From CAZTVF01 sp964616985 (GTDB taxonomy: Bacteria > Planctomycetota > Phycisphaerae > SM23-33), in NCBI GenBank assembly GCA_964616985.1, contig CAZTVF010000011.1, positions 1 to 64,000 on the forward strand: 64,000 bases of DNA. Direction: 5' to 3'. This document shows, one piece after another, positions 48,672 to 56,813 of this stretch; positions within the stretch are counted from its first letter, which is position 1, and each line of letters starts with the position of its first letter. The notes beneath the pieces were generated by a model. It saw only the letters and a list, made by a program, of their open reading frames with translations, was not told where the DNA came from and searched no databases. A program made the position numbers and the translations under genes.

Positions 48672-49580
48672 GTGACCGACGTCGTTCATCTGCCGCACCT
48701 CGCCGGTGTCGGCGGCCCGTCCGCGCCCGACCTGTGCAGCCGCGTGCGACAGGTCATCCTCGACCGCCTCGCCCCGGCGATGGCCGCCATGGACCCGCTG
48801 GCCGATGTCTCCGCGTTGGCCCCGGGCAAGATGCTTCGCACCACCCTCGCGCAGCGCCTGGCCGGACACGACGGCGCCGAGGGCCCGGCCGCTTCGCCGC
48901 TGGTGCTGGGCCTGGCCGCCGTGGAAATGGTGCATACCGCCACCCTCTGCCACGACGACGTCATCGACGGCGCCATCATCCGCCGCTGCTCGCCCGCCTT
49001 GTGGCGAAAAACCAGCCGCTCGGCCGCCGTGCTGATCGGCGACATGCTGCTGTGCGAATCCATCGACCTCGTCGCCTCCGTCGCCGGCGGGCGGCACGTC
49101 CGCAAGTTCGTCGCCAAGGTCAAAGAGACCTGCGCCGCCGAGGCCGAGCAGGAGCTTCGCCTTCGGGGCTCGACGCTGGACGAGGCCGCCTGCCTCCGCA
49201 TCGCCCGCGGCAAGACGGGCGCGCTGTTCTCTTTCGCCGCCTGCCTGTGCGGTCGCGACGCGCCCGCGGCCGCCGCCCTGGAGGAGGCCGGCTACCGCAT
49301 CGGCACCGCCTACCAGCTTGCCGACGACCTGCTGGACGTGGTCGGGCAGGACGCGCGGGCGGGCAAGACGCTCGGCACCGACGCGGCGCGCGACAAGTTC
49401 ACGCTCGCCCAGCGCGAGGGCGGGTTCGAGATCACGGCTGAACGCGTCCGCGACCTGTGCCGCTCGGCCGCCGCCCTGGTGGCCGCGATCCCCGCCGCCC
49501 GCCAGGGCCTGGCCGATTTCCTCACCCTCGATCTCGAACCGCTGCTGGCGCATGCTGGACTCGATCTGAATCTGCTGTGA
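48672..49580 (+). CDS. Polyprenyl (trans-isoprenyl) diphosphate synthase
   Basis: 302 residues. The first aspartate-rich motif CHDDVIDGAIIRR and the second ADDLLDV are complete, and GKMLRTTLAQRL provides the isopentenyl-diphosphate site. It would build the isoprenoid tail of a quinone. The GTG start follows AAGGAGCGATAC closely; the reading frame extends upstream into a repeat-filled gap without a better start. Chain length cannot be fixed by sequence. It lies 92 bases before a MenA/UbiA-type prenyltransferase, which supports quinone synthesis. Confidence 0.9.
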   Translation: MTDVVHLPHLAGVGGPSAPDLCSRVRQVILDRLAPAMAAMDPLADVSALAPGKMLRTTLAQRLAGHDGAEGPAASPLVLGLAAVEMVHTATLCHDDVIDGAIIRRCSPALWRKTSRSAAVLIGDMLLCESIDLVASVAGGRHVRKFVAKVKETCAAEAEQELRLRGSTLDEAACLRIARGKTGALFSFAACLCGRDAPAAAALEEAGYRIGTAYQLADDLLDVVGQDARAGKTLGTDAARDKFTLAQREGGFEITAERVRDLCRSAAALVAAIPAARQGLADFLTLDLEPLLAHAGLDLNLL

Positions 49581-49672
49581 TAATCGAACCGTCACCGCGG
49601 GCGGCGAGTCTTTACACGGCTTTCGAAGACAACGGCTCGCAAAGCTCTGACGACATGTCGGAAGGATGATGA

Positions 49673-50584
49673 ATGAACACCGTGGCTGTGAATGAACGCC
49701 CCCGCCTCACCTTCGCCGCCATCTTCCGTTCGTGGCGGGCGTTCTCGCTGCCGGTGTCGGTGCTTCCGGTGGTGGCCGCCGCCGCGGCCGTGCTGCCCGT
49801 GCGCCAGTGGCGATGGGACGTGCTGGTCGCCTCCGTGCTGGCCGCTGGCCTGCTGCACATCGCGGGCAACCTGCTCAATGACTATTTCGATTACCGCAAG
49901 GGCGTTGACCGCCGCCTCGACCAGGACGACCTCCGCCCCGGCCGCGTGCTGGTGCGAAAGCAGATGCTGCCGCGCGACGTGATCGTCGAGTCCGCGATCG
50001 TGCTCCTGCTGGCCGCCGGCCTGGGGGCGTACGTCATCTGGATCGCGGGGCTCGCCTTGCTGTGGTTCGCCGTCGCCGCGGCTGCGGCGGTCTATGTGTA
50101 CACCGGCCCGCCGCTGGAATTGAAGTACCACGCGCTGGGAGAGTTGGTGATCTTCATCGTGTTCGGGCCGCTGCTGATCGTGGCCGCCGCGTGGTCGCAG
50201 ACCTCGCGATTTGAGCCGATCGCCCTTTGGCTGTCGATCCCGATCGGCCTGGCCACAACGGGCATCCTGACGGCGGGCAACTTCCGCGACCGCGAGGAAG
50301 ACGGCGCCGCGGGCATCGCGACCATCGCCCGCTTCGGCAGCGGCGCGTTCGCCCGCGTCACCTACGTCGTCCTCATCCTCGGCAGCGCCCTGGGCCTGGC
50401 TGCCATCGGGGCCCTGTGGGGGCCGCGACTTCTGCTGGCCGCCCCGCTGACGCTGCTCCTGGCCGCAAGCCCGCTCAAGGCCATCGGCCGCGCCCAGCGC
50501 CTCCCTGACATCGACGCCCAGACGGCCAAGTACGTCACCGTCCTGATCCTGCTCGCGATCGTCGCCTACATCCTCCGATGGTAG
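49673..50584 (+). CDS. menA: UbiA-family prenyltransferase, probably MenA-type
   Basis: 303 residues, about eight helices. The aspartate motif is NLLNDYFDYRKGVDR, the NDxxDxxxD-like signature of MenA, and the second is GNFRDREEDGAAG. Such enzymes attach the polyprenyl tail to 1,4-dihydroxy-2-naphthoate for menaquinone. The gene follows a polyprenyl synthase, and a quinone user (complex I and ACIII) is encoded nearby. The symbol is based on motif style and context; another UbiA activity is possible. Confidence 0.78.
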   Translation: MNTVAVNERPRLTFAAIFRSWRAFSLPVSVLPVVAAAAAVLPVRQWRWDVLVASVLAAGLLHIAGNLLNDYFDYRKGVDRRLDQDDLRPGRVLVRKQMLPRDVIVESAIVLLLAAGLGAYVIWIAGLALLWFAVAAAAAVYVYTGPPLELKYHALGELVIFIVFGPLLIVAAAWSQTSRFEPIALWLSIPIGLATTGILTAGNFRDREEDGAAGIATIARFGSGAFARVTYVVLILGSALGLAAIGALWGPRLLLAAPLTLLLAASPLKAIGRAQRLPDIDAQTAKYVTVLILLAIVAYILRW

Positions 50585-50612
50585 TCCCGCAGCCGTGCGT
50601 CCCGCTCTTCCC

Positions 50613-50741
50613 GTAGCACGGGCATCCTGCCCGTGCGTCCCACGGGCGTCCCGCCCGTGGTCTTTCTGTGCCGTGCATCTCGCCCGCAATCTTTTCCCGT
50701 AAACATGCTTTTGTCCCTACGGGACTAAAAGCATGGCACCC
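50613..50741. repeat. Family-D double hairpin and REP copy A8
   Basis: Family-D copy 2 (50613-50660) is almost identical to 16134-16181. It is followed by a REP core (50704-50735) in inverted orientation with compensating changes, TGTCCC..GGGACT, that keep the stem paired. Three more GCATGGCACCC half-motifs run to about 50778. Confidence 0.75.
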
Positions 50742-50797
50742 CGTGAACACAGCATGGCACCCGTGGAACCGCATGGCACCCCGCTCTCACCCTCACC

Positions 50798-51952
50798 TCA
50801 CGCTGCGGCCAGGCGTTCGTCCAAATGCCTGCCGGCGGCGCGCTCGGCCACGGCGATTACATCCTTGATGCCATTGGGCTTGCCGGTCAGAAGATCATGG
50901 AACTCCGCCACGGGCGCGCGGGTGGTGATCAACTGGGGCACGATCTCGGGCCAGTGGTCCATGAAGTTCTCAAGGTCATCAATGGCCGCTTCAAACGCCT
51001 GCCGCGACGCGTTCACCGTGCCGAACGCGATCTGGTTCCGCAGGACCATGTCGCGCATGATCTCCGCCCCCGCCATTTCGAACGACCCCTTGTGGCCGGG
51101 GACGCCGGTGAACACGAACACCCCGTTGGCGCCCAGGTGCTTGAGAAGATCGAACGACGGCTGGGCCGCGCCGGCGGCTTCGTAGACGAGGTCGATGTTG
51201 CCCACAGATGCCGCGAAGTCGGCCAGGCTGCGGTCGCGCGCGGAGGTGTACCGCCCGCCGATGGCCTCCAGCAGGCGGGCCTTGGGATGGCCGGCCTCCT
51301 CGGCCGAGTAGCCGAACACGCGGAAGCCGCGGACCGTCAGCGCCATCGCGCCCAGCAGGCCCACCGGCCCCATGCCCAGCACGACGGCCTTGTTCTCGTA
51401 GGGGGAATCCTGCCCGAAGCCCGGCCAGCCCCACGGCAGCCGCTGCTGCACCTGCTCGACCTGCTCCAGGGCCTTCTCGGCGATGGACAGGGGCTCAGCC
51501 AGCACGGCCACGTCGCGGAGGCGCTGCGGCACGGGCACCATGTACTGCTCGTCATCGACGACGCGTTCGGTCATGAAGCCGTGCCGCCCCTTGATGCCGC
51601 GCTCGGTGTATTCGCCCGTGTAGCAGAAGTCGGGGCGGCCGCTGCGGCAGGCGATGCACGAGGGGCTGTCGCAAGGCCGCCTGACGACCATTGACACCAG
51701 GTCGCCCACTCGAACCCGCCGCGTCTTGACGCCCACTTCCACCACCTCGCCGAGGGCCTCGTGGCCGATGACGAGATAGTCGCACCCCGGCGGCGGCGAG
51801 CCGTATTGAAACGACGCGATCTCGCGGTCCGTGCCGCAGATGCCCACCTCCAGCACGCGGACTTTCACATCCGTCGCGCGCGTCACTTCGGGCTCCTGCT
51901 CATCCACGATCCGGATCTGCCTGTCATGCGGGAAGACCGCTATCGCTTTCAT
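50798..51952 (-). CDS. Zinc-dependent MDR dehydrogenase, glucose-1-dehydrogenase-like
   Basis: 384 residues. GICGTDREI at about 38 has the catalytic zinc cysteine; GHEALGEVVEVG follows. SCIACRSGRPDFC holds structural zinc-like cysteines, and GMGPVGLLGAMAL near 193 is the NAD(P) motif. The sequence pattern (YTGEYTERGIKGRHGFM, with WPEIVPQLITTRAPV) resembles the archaeal-type glucose/galactose 1-dehydrogenases. Glucose oxidation is an inference; the gene stands alone, convergent with the menA-type gene. Confidence 0.8.
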   Translation of the reverse strand: MKAIAVFPHDRQIRIVDEQEPEVTRATDVKVRVLEVGICGTDREIASFQYGSPPPGCDYLVIGHEALGEVVEVGVKTRRVRVGDLVSMVVRRPCDSPSCIACRSGRPDFCYTGEYTERGIKGRHGFMTERVVDDEQYMVPVPQRLRDVAVLAEPLSIAEKALEQVEQVQQRLPWGWPGFGQDSPYENKAVVLGMGPVGLLGAMALTVRGFRVFGYSAEEAGHPKARLLEAIGGRYTSARDRSLADFAASVGNIDLVYEAAGAAQPSFDLLKHLGANGVFVFTGVPGHKGSFEMAGAEIMRDMVLRNQIAFGTVNASRQAFEAAIDDLENFMDHWPEIVPQLITTRAPVAEFHDLLTGKPNGIKDVIAVAERAAGRHLDERLAAA

Positions 51953-52018
51953 GGGATTGCCCTTTCGTTAGACCTGCCCATTCTAGGCCCCCACCGGCGA
52001 CCAACTCCCGCGCGGCTC

Positions 52019-52061
52019 GGGTGCCATGCTTTTAGGCCCGCAGGGCCAAAAGCATGTTTAC
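52019..52061 (+). repeat. REP palindrome A9
   Basis: Core 52025-52056, direct orientation, with GGTGC and GTTTAC flanks identical to the copy beside the RAYT gene at 5816. It ends eight bases before the stop of the pseudopilin-like gene. Confidence 0.8.
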
Positions 52062-52068
52062 GCACCGT

Positions 52069-52527
52069 TCATTTATCACTTCGGATATTGTCCGCATCCG
52101 TCTCAAAGTCCCCATCCGGGCCGGCGGAGATGAGGACCGGCCCGCCGCCGAAACCGCGGTCGCGGCTGTACCGCATCGGGCGGCCCCATCCGTCGAGTAT
52201 GGCGTCGCGACTGCTGGGGATAACATTGGCGCGAAGACTCTCCATCACCTTGCTGCATTGGGGCAGATTCGGACTGGTTAACGTGATCAGCAGGTCAGCT
52301 ACGGTCGTCGCAGCGGGATACTCGCCACGGGCCGTGTGGTACTCGCTGATAGCGCTGATGACGATGGCCTGGGTGAAGCGGGTGAATTTGCTCTCGGCCT
52401 CATCACGCGGACGCCAGAGCATGAGTATCGCCAGGCACACTGGCAGCACGAAAACGATCACGACTGGCACAATCCACGTTTTCGGCCGGCGAGCGTGTCT
52501 TGTCGTCTTTGCTTCGGTGTCGGGCAT
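52069..52527 (-). CDS. Pseudopilin (GspG)-like protein, unusual N-terminus
   Basis: 152 residues. One helix (WIVPVVIVFVLPVCLAILML) follows a basic start. The C-terminal part has DGWGRPMRYS, then VLISAGPDGDFETDADNIRSD, the GspG-type calcium-loop ending. A normal prepilin cleavage motif with Glu+5 is not present, so it may be an anchored relative and not a true pilin. Function unknown. It is followed 28 bases upstream by a small membrane protein on the same strand. Confidence 0.65.
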   Translation of the reverse strand: MPDTEAKTTRHARRPKTWIVPVVIVFVLPVCLAILMLWRPRDEAESKFTRFTQAIVISAISEYHTARGEYPAATTVADLLITLTSPNLPQCSKVMESLRANVIPSSRDAILDGWGRPMRYSRDRGFGGGPVLISAGPDGDFETDADNIRSDK

Positions 52528-52555
52528 GGCTGCTCCCCACTGTTTGGCTATGTCT

Positions 52556-52726
52556 TCATTGTTGAGCCGGCATCAATTTGCCGAGGAGATAGAAGACACA
52601 GTACAGGATTCCAAAGAAGATCACGTTTGCCAGCACGGTATTCAGAAACGCGATAAGGAATCGTCGGCCTAGTCCCCGCTTGGGCGGCTCGCTCGGCGTA
52701 TCCCCGTTATTCTCGACCTCGGACAT
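52556..52726 (-). CDS. Very small membrane protein
   Basis: 56 residues: a charged start (MSEVENNGDTPSEPPKRG) then one long hydrophobic helix (FLNTVLANVIFFGILYCVF; adjacent YLLGKL). AAGGTGA lies six bases before the ATG, which supports it over the longer reading frame. It is probably co-transcribed with the pseudopilin-like gene. No family recognised. Confidence 0.5.
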   Translation of the reverse strand: MSEVENNGDTPSEPPKRGLGRRFLIAFLNTVLANVIFFGILYCVFYLLGKLMPAQQ

Positions 52727-52879
52727 TGCATCACCTTGGACGTGTACTCCCGTCGATGCGATTCTACCAGCATTCCTGTGCCAAGCGGTAGAAGTTCCCC
52801 ACGATCTCACCTCCTCCACGTCCAACAGCGCCGAAAGGCCGAGCGATGCCCGGGCCCTGGTGAAAGCCGCAGCCTCGCC

Positions 52880-52980
52880 GGTTACTGTTTACTGTTTACT
52901 GCTTACCATCCCTTTACTGCTTACCCTCCCTAACTTCTTGCCGCTTACCGATTACTGCTCACTTTACCGTTACTTTCGCT
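52880..52980. repeat. Degenerate TTTACTGCTTACC-type tandem repeat
   Basis: Short units such as TTACTGTTTACTG and TTTACTGCTTACC recur about seven times in a pyrimidine-rich stretch just ahead of the nuoA promoter. The rest of the 300-base gap shows no gene. Comparable ACTG/ATTCA-type units occur at 32308-32340 and 56745-56810. Confidence 0.6.
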
Positions 52981-52996
52981 GCCGACGCTCTATAAT
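52970..52996 (+). promoter_or_regulatory. Candidate promoter of the nuo operon
   Basis: TATAAT at 52991-52996, 30 bases before the nuoA start, with a weak TTACTT at 52970-52975 (15-base spacing). Confidence 0.45.
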
Positions 52997-53026
52997 GACA
53001 GGTCGCTTCAATAAAGGATCGCTCGT

Positions 53027-53452
53027 TTGAACCTGATCGCAGCCCAGCCAGCTGCAAACTGGCCGCTACTGGTCTACATCGCGGCGGTCGTCCTGATGGT
53101 TGGTGGGATGATCGTGCTGTCCTATGTCCTGGGGCAGAGGCACCGCGAGCGGGCCACCAACGTGCCGTACGAATCGGGCATGGAGCCCAGCGGCAGCGCG
53201 CGCCTGAAATTCGGGGCCGAGTTCTACCTCATCGCGATGTTCTTCGTGATCTTCGACCTGGAATCCATCTTCATATTTGCCTGGGCCATCGGCGTGCGCG
53301 AACTGGGATGGGCGGGCTACGCCTCCGTCGCTGTCTTCGTCGGCCTGCTGGTGGCGGCCCTGGTGTACCTGTGGCGCGTGGGCGCGTTGGAATGGGGCAC
53401 CGGCGCCCGCAAGGCCCTGTGGAAACGCATCGAAAAGGAACGCGAATCGTGA
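53027..53452 (+). CDS. nuoA: NADH-quinone oxidoreductase subunit A
   Basis: Membrane subunit of complex I, 141 residues, three helices. VPYESGMEPSGSARLKFGAEFYLIAMFFVIFDLE (seen as YESGMEPSGSAR and FVIFDLE) is the diagnostic loop-helix. It uses a TTG start, with AAAGGA eight bases upstream; no ATG is available. The last codons overlap nuoB by four bases. It begins the nuo operon. Confidence 0.94.
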   Translation: MNLIAAQPAANWPLLVYIAAVVLMVGGMIVLSYVLGQRHRERATNVPYESGMEPSGSARLKFGAEFYLIAMFFVIFDLESIFIFAWAIGVRELGWAGYASVAVFVGLLVAALVYLWRVGALEWGTGARKALWKRIEKERES

Positions 53453-54102
53453 ACTGGTTCCACAAGAACAAGCCCAACGACATGGCCGCGCTGTCGCCGC
53501 GCGTCACGCTGACCTCGCAGCCGGCCCCCACCGAGCCCGGGCACGGTGTGCTGATGGGCAAGCTGCAGGCGATGCTCGCCTGGGGACGCAAGAACAGCCT
53601 CTGGCCGTTCAACTTCGGCCTCTCGTGCTGCTACGTCGAGATGGCCACCAGCCTGACCAGCCGATACGACATCGCCCGCTTCGGGGCCGAGGTCATCCGC
53701 TCGACGCCTCGAGAGGCCGACGTGATGGTCGTCGCGGGCACCGTGTTCGAGAAGATGGCGCCGGTGGTGTTGCAGCTGTACCAGCAGATGATGGAGCCCC
53801 GCTGGGTGATCTCGATGGGCTCGTGTGCCAACTCCGGCGGCATGTACGACGTGTACAGCGTGGTCCAGGGCGTGGACAGCTTCCTGCCCGTCGACCTCTA
53901 CGTCGAAGGATGTCCGCCAAGCCCCGAAGCCTTCATGGAAGGCCTGACCCTGCTGGCCGACGCCGTGGGCAAGGAAAAACGACCGCTGAGCTGGATCGTC
54001 GGGCCCCAAGGCACCTTCCGCGGCGACAAGCAAACCCTCCGCGATCTGAAGCGGGAGGCGAGGGCGAAGATGGGCGAACTGAAGACGCCGGGCGAGATTT
54101 GA
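53449..54102 (+). CDS. nuoB: NADH-quinone oxidoreductase subunit B
   Basis: Carries cluster N2, the last iron-sulfur centre before quinone. 217 residues. Cluster ligands: GLSCCYVEM (the adjacent cysteine pair), GSCANSGGMYD and VEGCPPSPE. The GTG start overlaps nuoA (GTGA). The about 25 residues after the usual end (RDLKREARAKMGELKTPGEI) are a charged tail. A 237-base gap with an inverted repeat follows. Confidence 0.95.
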   Translation: MNWFHKNKPNDMAALSPRVTLTSQPAPTEPGHGVLMGKLQAMLAWGRKNSLWPFNFGLSCCYVEMATSLTSRYDIARFGAEVIRSTPREADVMVVAGTVFEKMAPVVLQLYQQMMEPRWVISMGSCANSGGMYDVYSVVQGVDSFLPVDLYVEGCPPSPEAFMEGLTLLADAVGKEKRPLSWIVGPQGTFRGDKQTLRDLKREARAKMGELKTPGEI

Positions 54103-54129
54103 CCTATTCAGCCTCCCGGCGGTTCTTTC

Positions 54130-54316
54130 ACCGCGGAGATCGCAGAGAACGCGGAGATCGCAGAGAAAAGAAAGACAAAAGAAGCAAGCAGGGATGAAGA
54201 GGATGAAAAGGGATAGAAAAAGAAAGAAGAGACAGGCCGCGAAGCCCTTTGCCGCCGGAATTTTCTCTCTCTCCTTCTTTTTTCTTCTCTCTGCGTTCTC
54301 AGCGATCTCTGCGGTG
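54130..54316. repeat. Inverted repeat between nuoB and nuoCD
   Basis: The left arm CACCGCGGAGATCGCAGAGA and the right arm, reading TCTCAGCGATCTCTGCGGTG, are near reverse complements. They enclose a purine-rich then pyrimidine-rich spacer (AAAGAAAG.../...CTTCTTTT). It is a dispersed-repeat type structure inside the operon and could form a long stem in the nuo mRNA. Confidence 0.7.
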
Positions 54317-54339
54317 ATGTCTTCCCGTTGAGACCTTGA

Positions 54340-56088
54340 ATGACACAGATGCCAGACATACACAAAGAGCTGACCACTCGCCTAGGCCCGGGCTCGCTGA
54401 CCCCGCAGGCGACAATGGATGGCGTGTCGACGTTTTGGCTGCCGGCGGCGCAGCTGCGCGATGCGCTGAAGTACCTCAAGAACGACGCGCCGCGGCCGTT
54501 CCGCATGCTGTACGACCTGTGGGGCATCGACGAGCGGGCCCGTCGCCAACGCCCCGGCCAGCCGGCCGGCGATTTCACCGTCGCCTACCAGCTCACCTCG
54601 CTGGACCGCAACGCCGACGTGCGGCTGAAGGTGGCGCTGGCGGGCGAGAAGCCCTCACTGCCGTCGATCGCCGACCTGTGGGCCAACGCCGACTGGTACG
54701 AGCGCGAGGTGTACGACATGCTGGGGATCGGCTTCGCCGGCCACCCGCGCCTGCGCCGCATCCTCATGCCGCCCTGGTGGCAAGGCCACCCGCTGCGGAA
54801 GGAGCACCCCTGCCGCGCCACCGAGATGGGCCCCTTCCGCATGCCCGCCGAGCGACAGGCGGAAATGATTCACCAGATGCAGTTCCGCCCCGAGGATTAC
54901 GGCATGAAGTCGCACGGCGACGAGTTCGACTTCATGTTCCTCAACATCGGCCCCCACCACCCCGGCACGCACGGCGTGCTGCGGCTGGTGCTGCAGCTGG
55001 ACGGCCAGGAAATCCACGACATGGCCTGCGACATCGGCTTCCACCACCGGGCGGCCGAGAAGATGGGCGAGCGGCAGACGTGGCACACCTACATCCCCTA
55101 CACCGACCGCGTGGATTACCTCAGCGGCGTAATCAACAACCTCGCCTACCTGCTGTCGGTGGAGAAGCTGGCGGGGATCGTTATCCCGCCGCGGGCGATG
55201 GTCATCCGCATCATGATGAGCGAGTTGTACCGCATCAGCAACCACCTGGTGTACTACGGCACGTTCAGCCAGGACCTGGGGCAGATGTCGCCGGTGTTCC
55301 ACATGTTCACCGACCGCGAGCGGGTGATGGAGATGTCCGAGGCGGTCACCGGCGCCCGCATGCACCCGGGCTGGTTCCGCATTGGTGGCGTGGCCGCCGA
55401 CCTGCCCGAGGGCTGGGACACCATGATGCGTGAGCTGCTGGACTACCTGCCGAAGAAGATCGACGAGTACGACCGCACCGTGCTCAAGAACCGCATGGTG
55501 ATCAGCAGGACCAAGGGCATCGGCGCGATCAGCAAGGACGAGGCCGTCGAATGGGGCGCCACCGGACCGATGCTGCGGTCGACCGGCCTGGAGTGGGACC
55601 TCCGCAAGAAGCGTCCCTACGCGGGCTATGACCAGTTCGACTTCGACGTGCCGGTGGGCAAGTGCGGCGACTGCTACGACCGCATGGTGGTGCACGTGGA
55701 GGAGATGCGCCAGAGCCTCCGCATCATGCGCCAGTGCCTCGACAACATGCCCGCGGGCGACTACAAGGCCCGCCACCCGCTGACGACCCCGCCCATCAAG
55801 GACCGCACGATGAAGGACATCGAGACCTTGATCAACCACTTCCTGGGCGTCAGCTGGGGCCCGGTCATGCCGGCCGGCGAGGCGGGCGTGCCCATCGAGG
55901 GCACCAAGGGCAACACCACGTATTCGCTGATCAGCGACGGCACGACCACCGCGTACCGCACCCGCATCCGCACGCCGTCATTCCCGCACATGCAGATGAT
56001 CCCCGCGATGTCGCGGGGCATGATGATCCCCGACCTGATTGCCCTGCTGGGCAGCATCGACTTCGTGATGTCGGACGTGGACCGATGA
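54340..56088 (+). CDS. nuoCD: NADH-quinone oxidoreductase fused subunits C and D
   Basis: 582 residues. The first 175 are NuoC (YDLWGIDERAR, WYEREVYDMLGI, HPRLRRILMP). The rest is NuoD: NIGPHHPGTHGVLRLVL, the quinone-pocket His and the RIMMSELYRISNHL segment, ARMHPGWFRIGG, YAGYDQFDFDVP and the C-terminal PSFPHMQMIPAM. Fusion of C and D occurs in several phyla. The ribosome site is weak. It overlaps nuoE by four bases. Confidence 0.95.
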   Translation: MTQMPDIHKELTTRLGPGSLTPQATMDGVSTFWLPAAQLRDALKYLKNDAPRPFRMLYDLWGIDERARRQRPGQPAGDFTVAYQLTSLDRNADVRLKVALAGEKPSLPSIADLWANADWYEREVYDMLGIGFAGHPRLRRILMPPWWQGHPLRKEHPCRATEMGPFRMPAERQAEMIHQMQFRPEDYGMKSHGDEFDFMFLNIGPHHPGTHGVLRLVLQLDGQEIHDMACDIGFHHRAAEKMGERQTWHTYIPYTDRVDYLSGVINNLAYLLSVEKLAGIVIPPRAMVIRIMMSELYRISNHLVYYGTFSQDLGQMSPVFHMFTDRERVMEMSEAVTGARMHPGWFRIGGVAADLPEGWDTMMRELLDYLPKKIDEYDRTVLKNRMVISRTKGIGAISKDEAVEWGATGPMLRSTGLEWDLRKKRPYAGYDQFDFDVPVGKCGDCYDRMVVHVEEMRQSLRIMRQCLDNMPAGDYKARHPLTTPPIKDRTMKDIETLINHFLGVSWGPVMPAGEAGVPIEGTKGNTTYSLISDGTTTAYRTRIRTPSFPHMQMIPAMSRGMMIPDLIALLGSIDFVMSDVDR

Positions 56089-56555
56089 GCCAACTGACCG
56101 AACAGGAAAAACAGCAGATCGCCACGCTCGCCGCGCAGTACCCCTACAAGCGGGCGGCCGTCGGCGATGCGCTCAAGATCGTTCAGGCCCGCTACGGCTG
56201 GGTCTCCGACGCCGCTGTCGCCGGCGTGGCCGAGGCCCTGGAGATGACGACGGCCGAGGTGGATTCGGTGGCCACGTTCTACAGCGGCATCTACCGCAAG
56301 GCGGTCGGGCGGCACGTGATCACGATCTGCGACAGCGTCAGCTGCTACGCGACGGGCTACGATGGCATCCTGTCCCACCTGCGGCAGAAGCTGGGCGTGG
56401 GGCTTGGCGGCACGACGGCCGACGGGCGGTTCACGCTGCTGCCGGCCGCCTGCCTGGGGCTGTGCGAGCTGGCCCCCGCGATGATGGTCGATGGCGACGT
56501 GCACGGCCAGCTGACGCCGGCGAAGGTGGATGAGATCTTGGGCAAGTACTCTTAG
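56085..56555 (+). CDS. nuoE: NADH-quinone oxidoreductase subunit E
   Basis: 156 residues; 2Fe-2S cluster N1a subunit. Ligands are in ICDSVSCYATG (C-x4-C) and ACLGLCELAP (C-x3-C). The thioredoxin-like fold and the helical N-terminus with VATFYSGIYRK are typical. The ATG overlaps nuoCD (ATGA). A repeat-rich 258-base gap follows before nuoF. Confidence 0.95.
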   Translation: MSQLTEQEKQQIATLAAQYPYKRAAVGDALKIVQARYGWVSDAAVAGVAEALEMTTAEVDSVATFYSGIYRKAVGRHVITICDSVSCYATGYDGILSHLRQKLGVGLGGTTADGRFTLLPAACLGLCELAPAMMVDGDVHGQLTPAKVDEILGKYS

Positions 56556-56813
56556 GAAGGCAATTGGCAATAGGCGGAAGAGGAAGAAGAAGGCAATTGG
56601 CAATAGGCAATTGGCAATAGGCGAAGAAGCAGCAGAAGCAACAGAAGAAGAAGAAGAAGAAGAAGAACGACCACAGAGGCACAGAGAGCACAGAGGAAGA
56701 AGAATAGGCGAAGAAGCGGCTTCATGAGTCCGCGATTCAGTGGCCAATGGCTACTGATTCACTGATCCACTGATTCACTGATTACTGGCTACCGGGCTTC
56801 TGATTACTAACCC
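56556..56813. repeat. GGCAATTGGCAATAG tandem repeats and (GAA)n tract between nuoE and nuoF
   Basis: Three or more GGCAATTGGCAATAGGC units (56560-56622) lead into an AGAAGAAGAAGAAG tract, a CACAGAGGCACAGAGAGC stretch and TGATTCACTGATCCACTGAT repeats near 56752. A similar GGCAATTGGCAATAGG cluster lies after nuoI. No coding signal. Confidence 0.75.
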
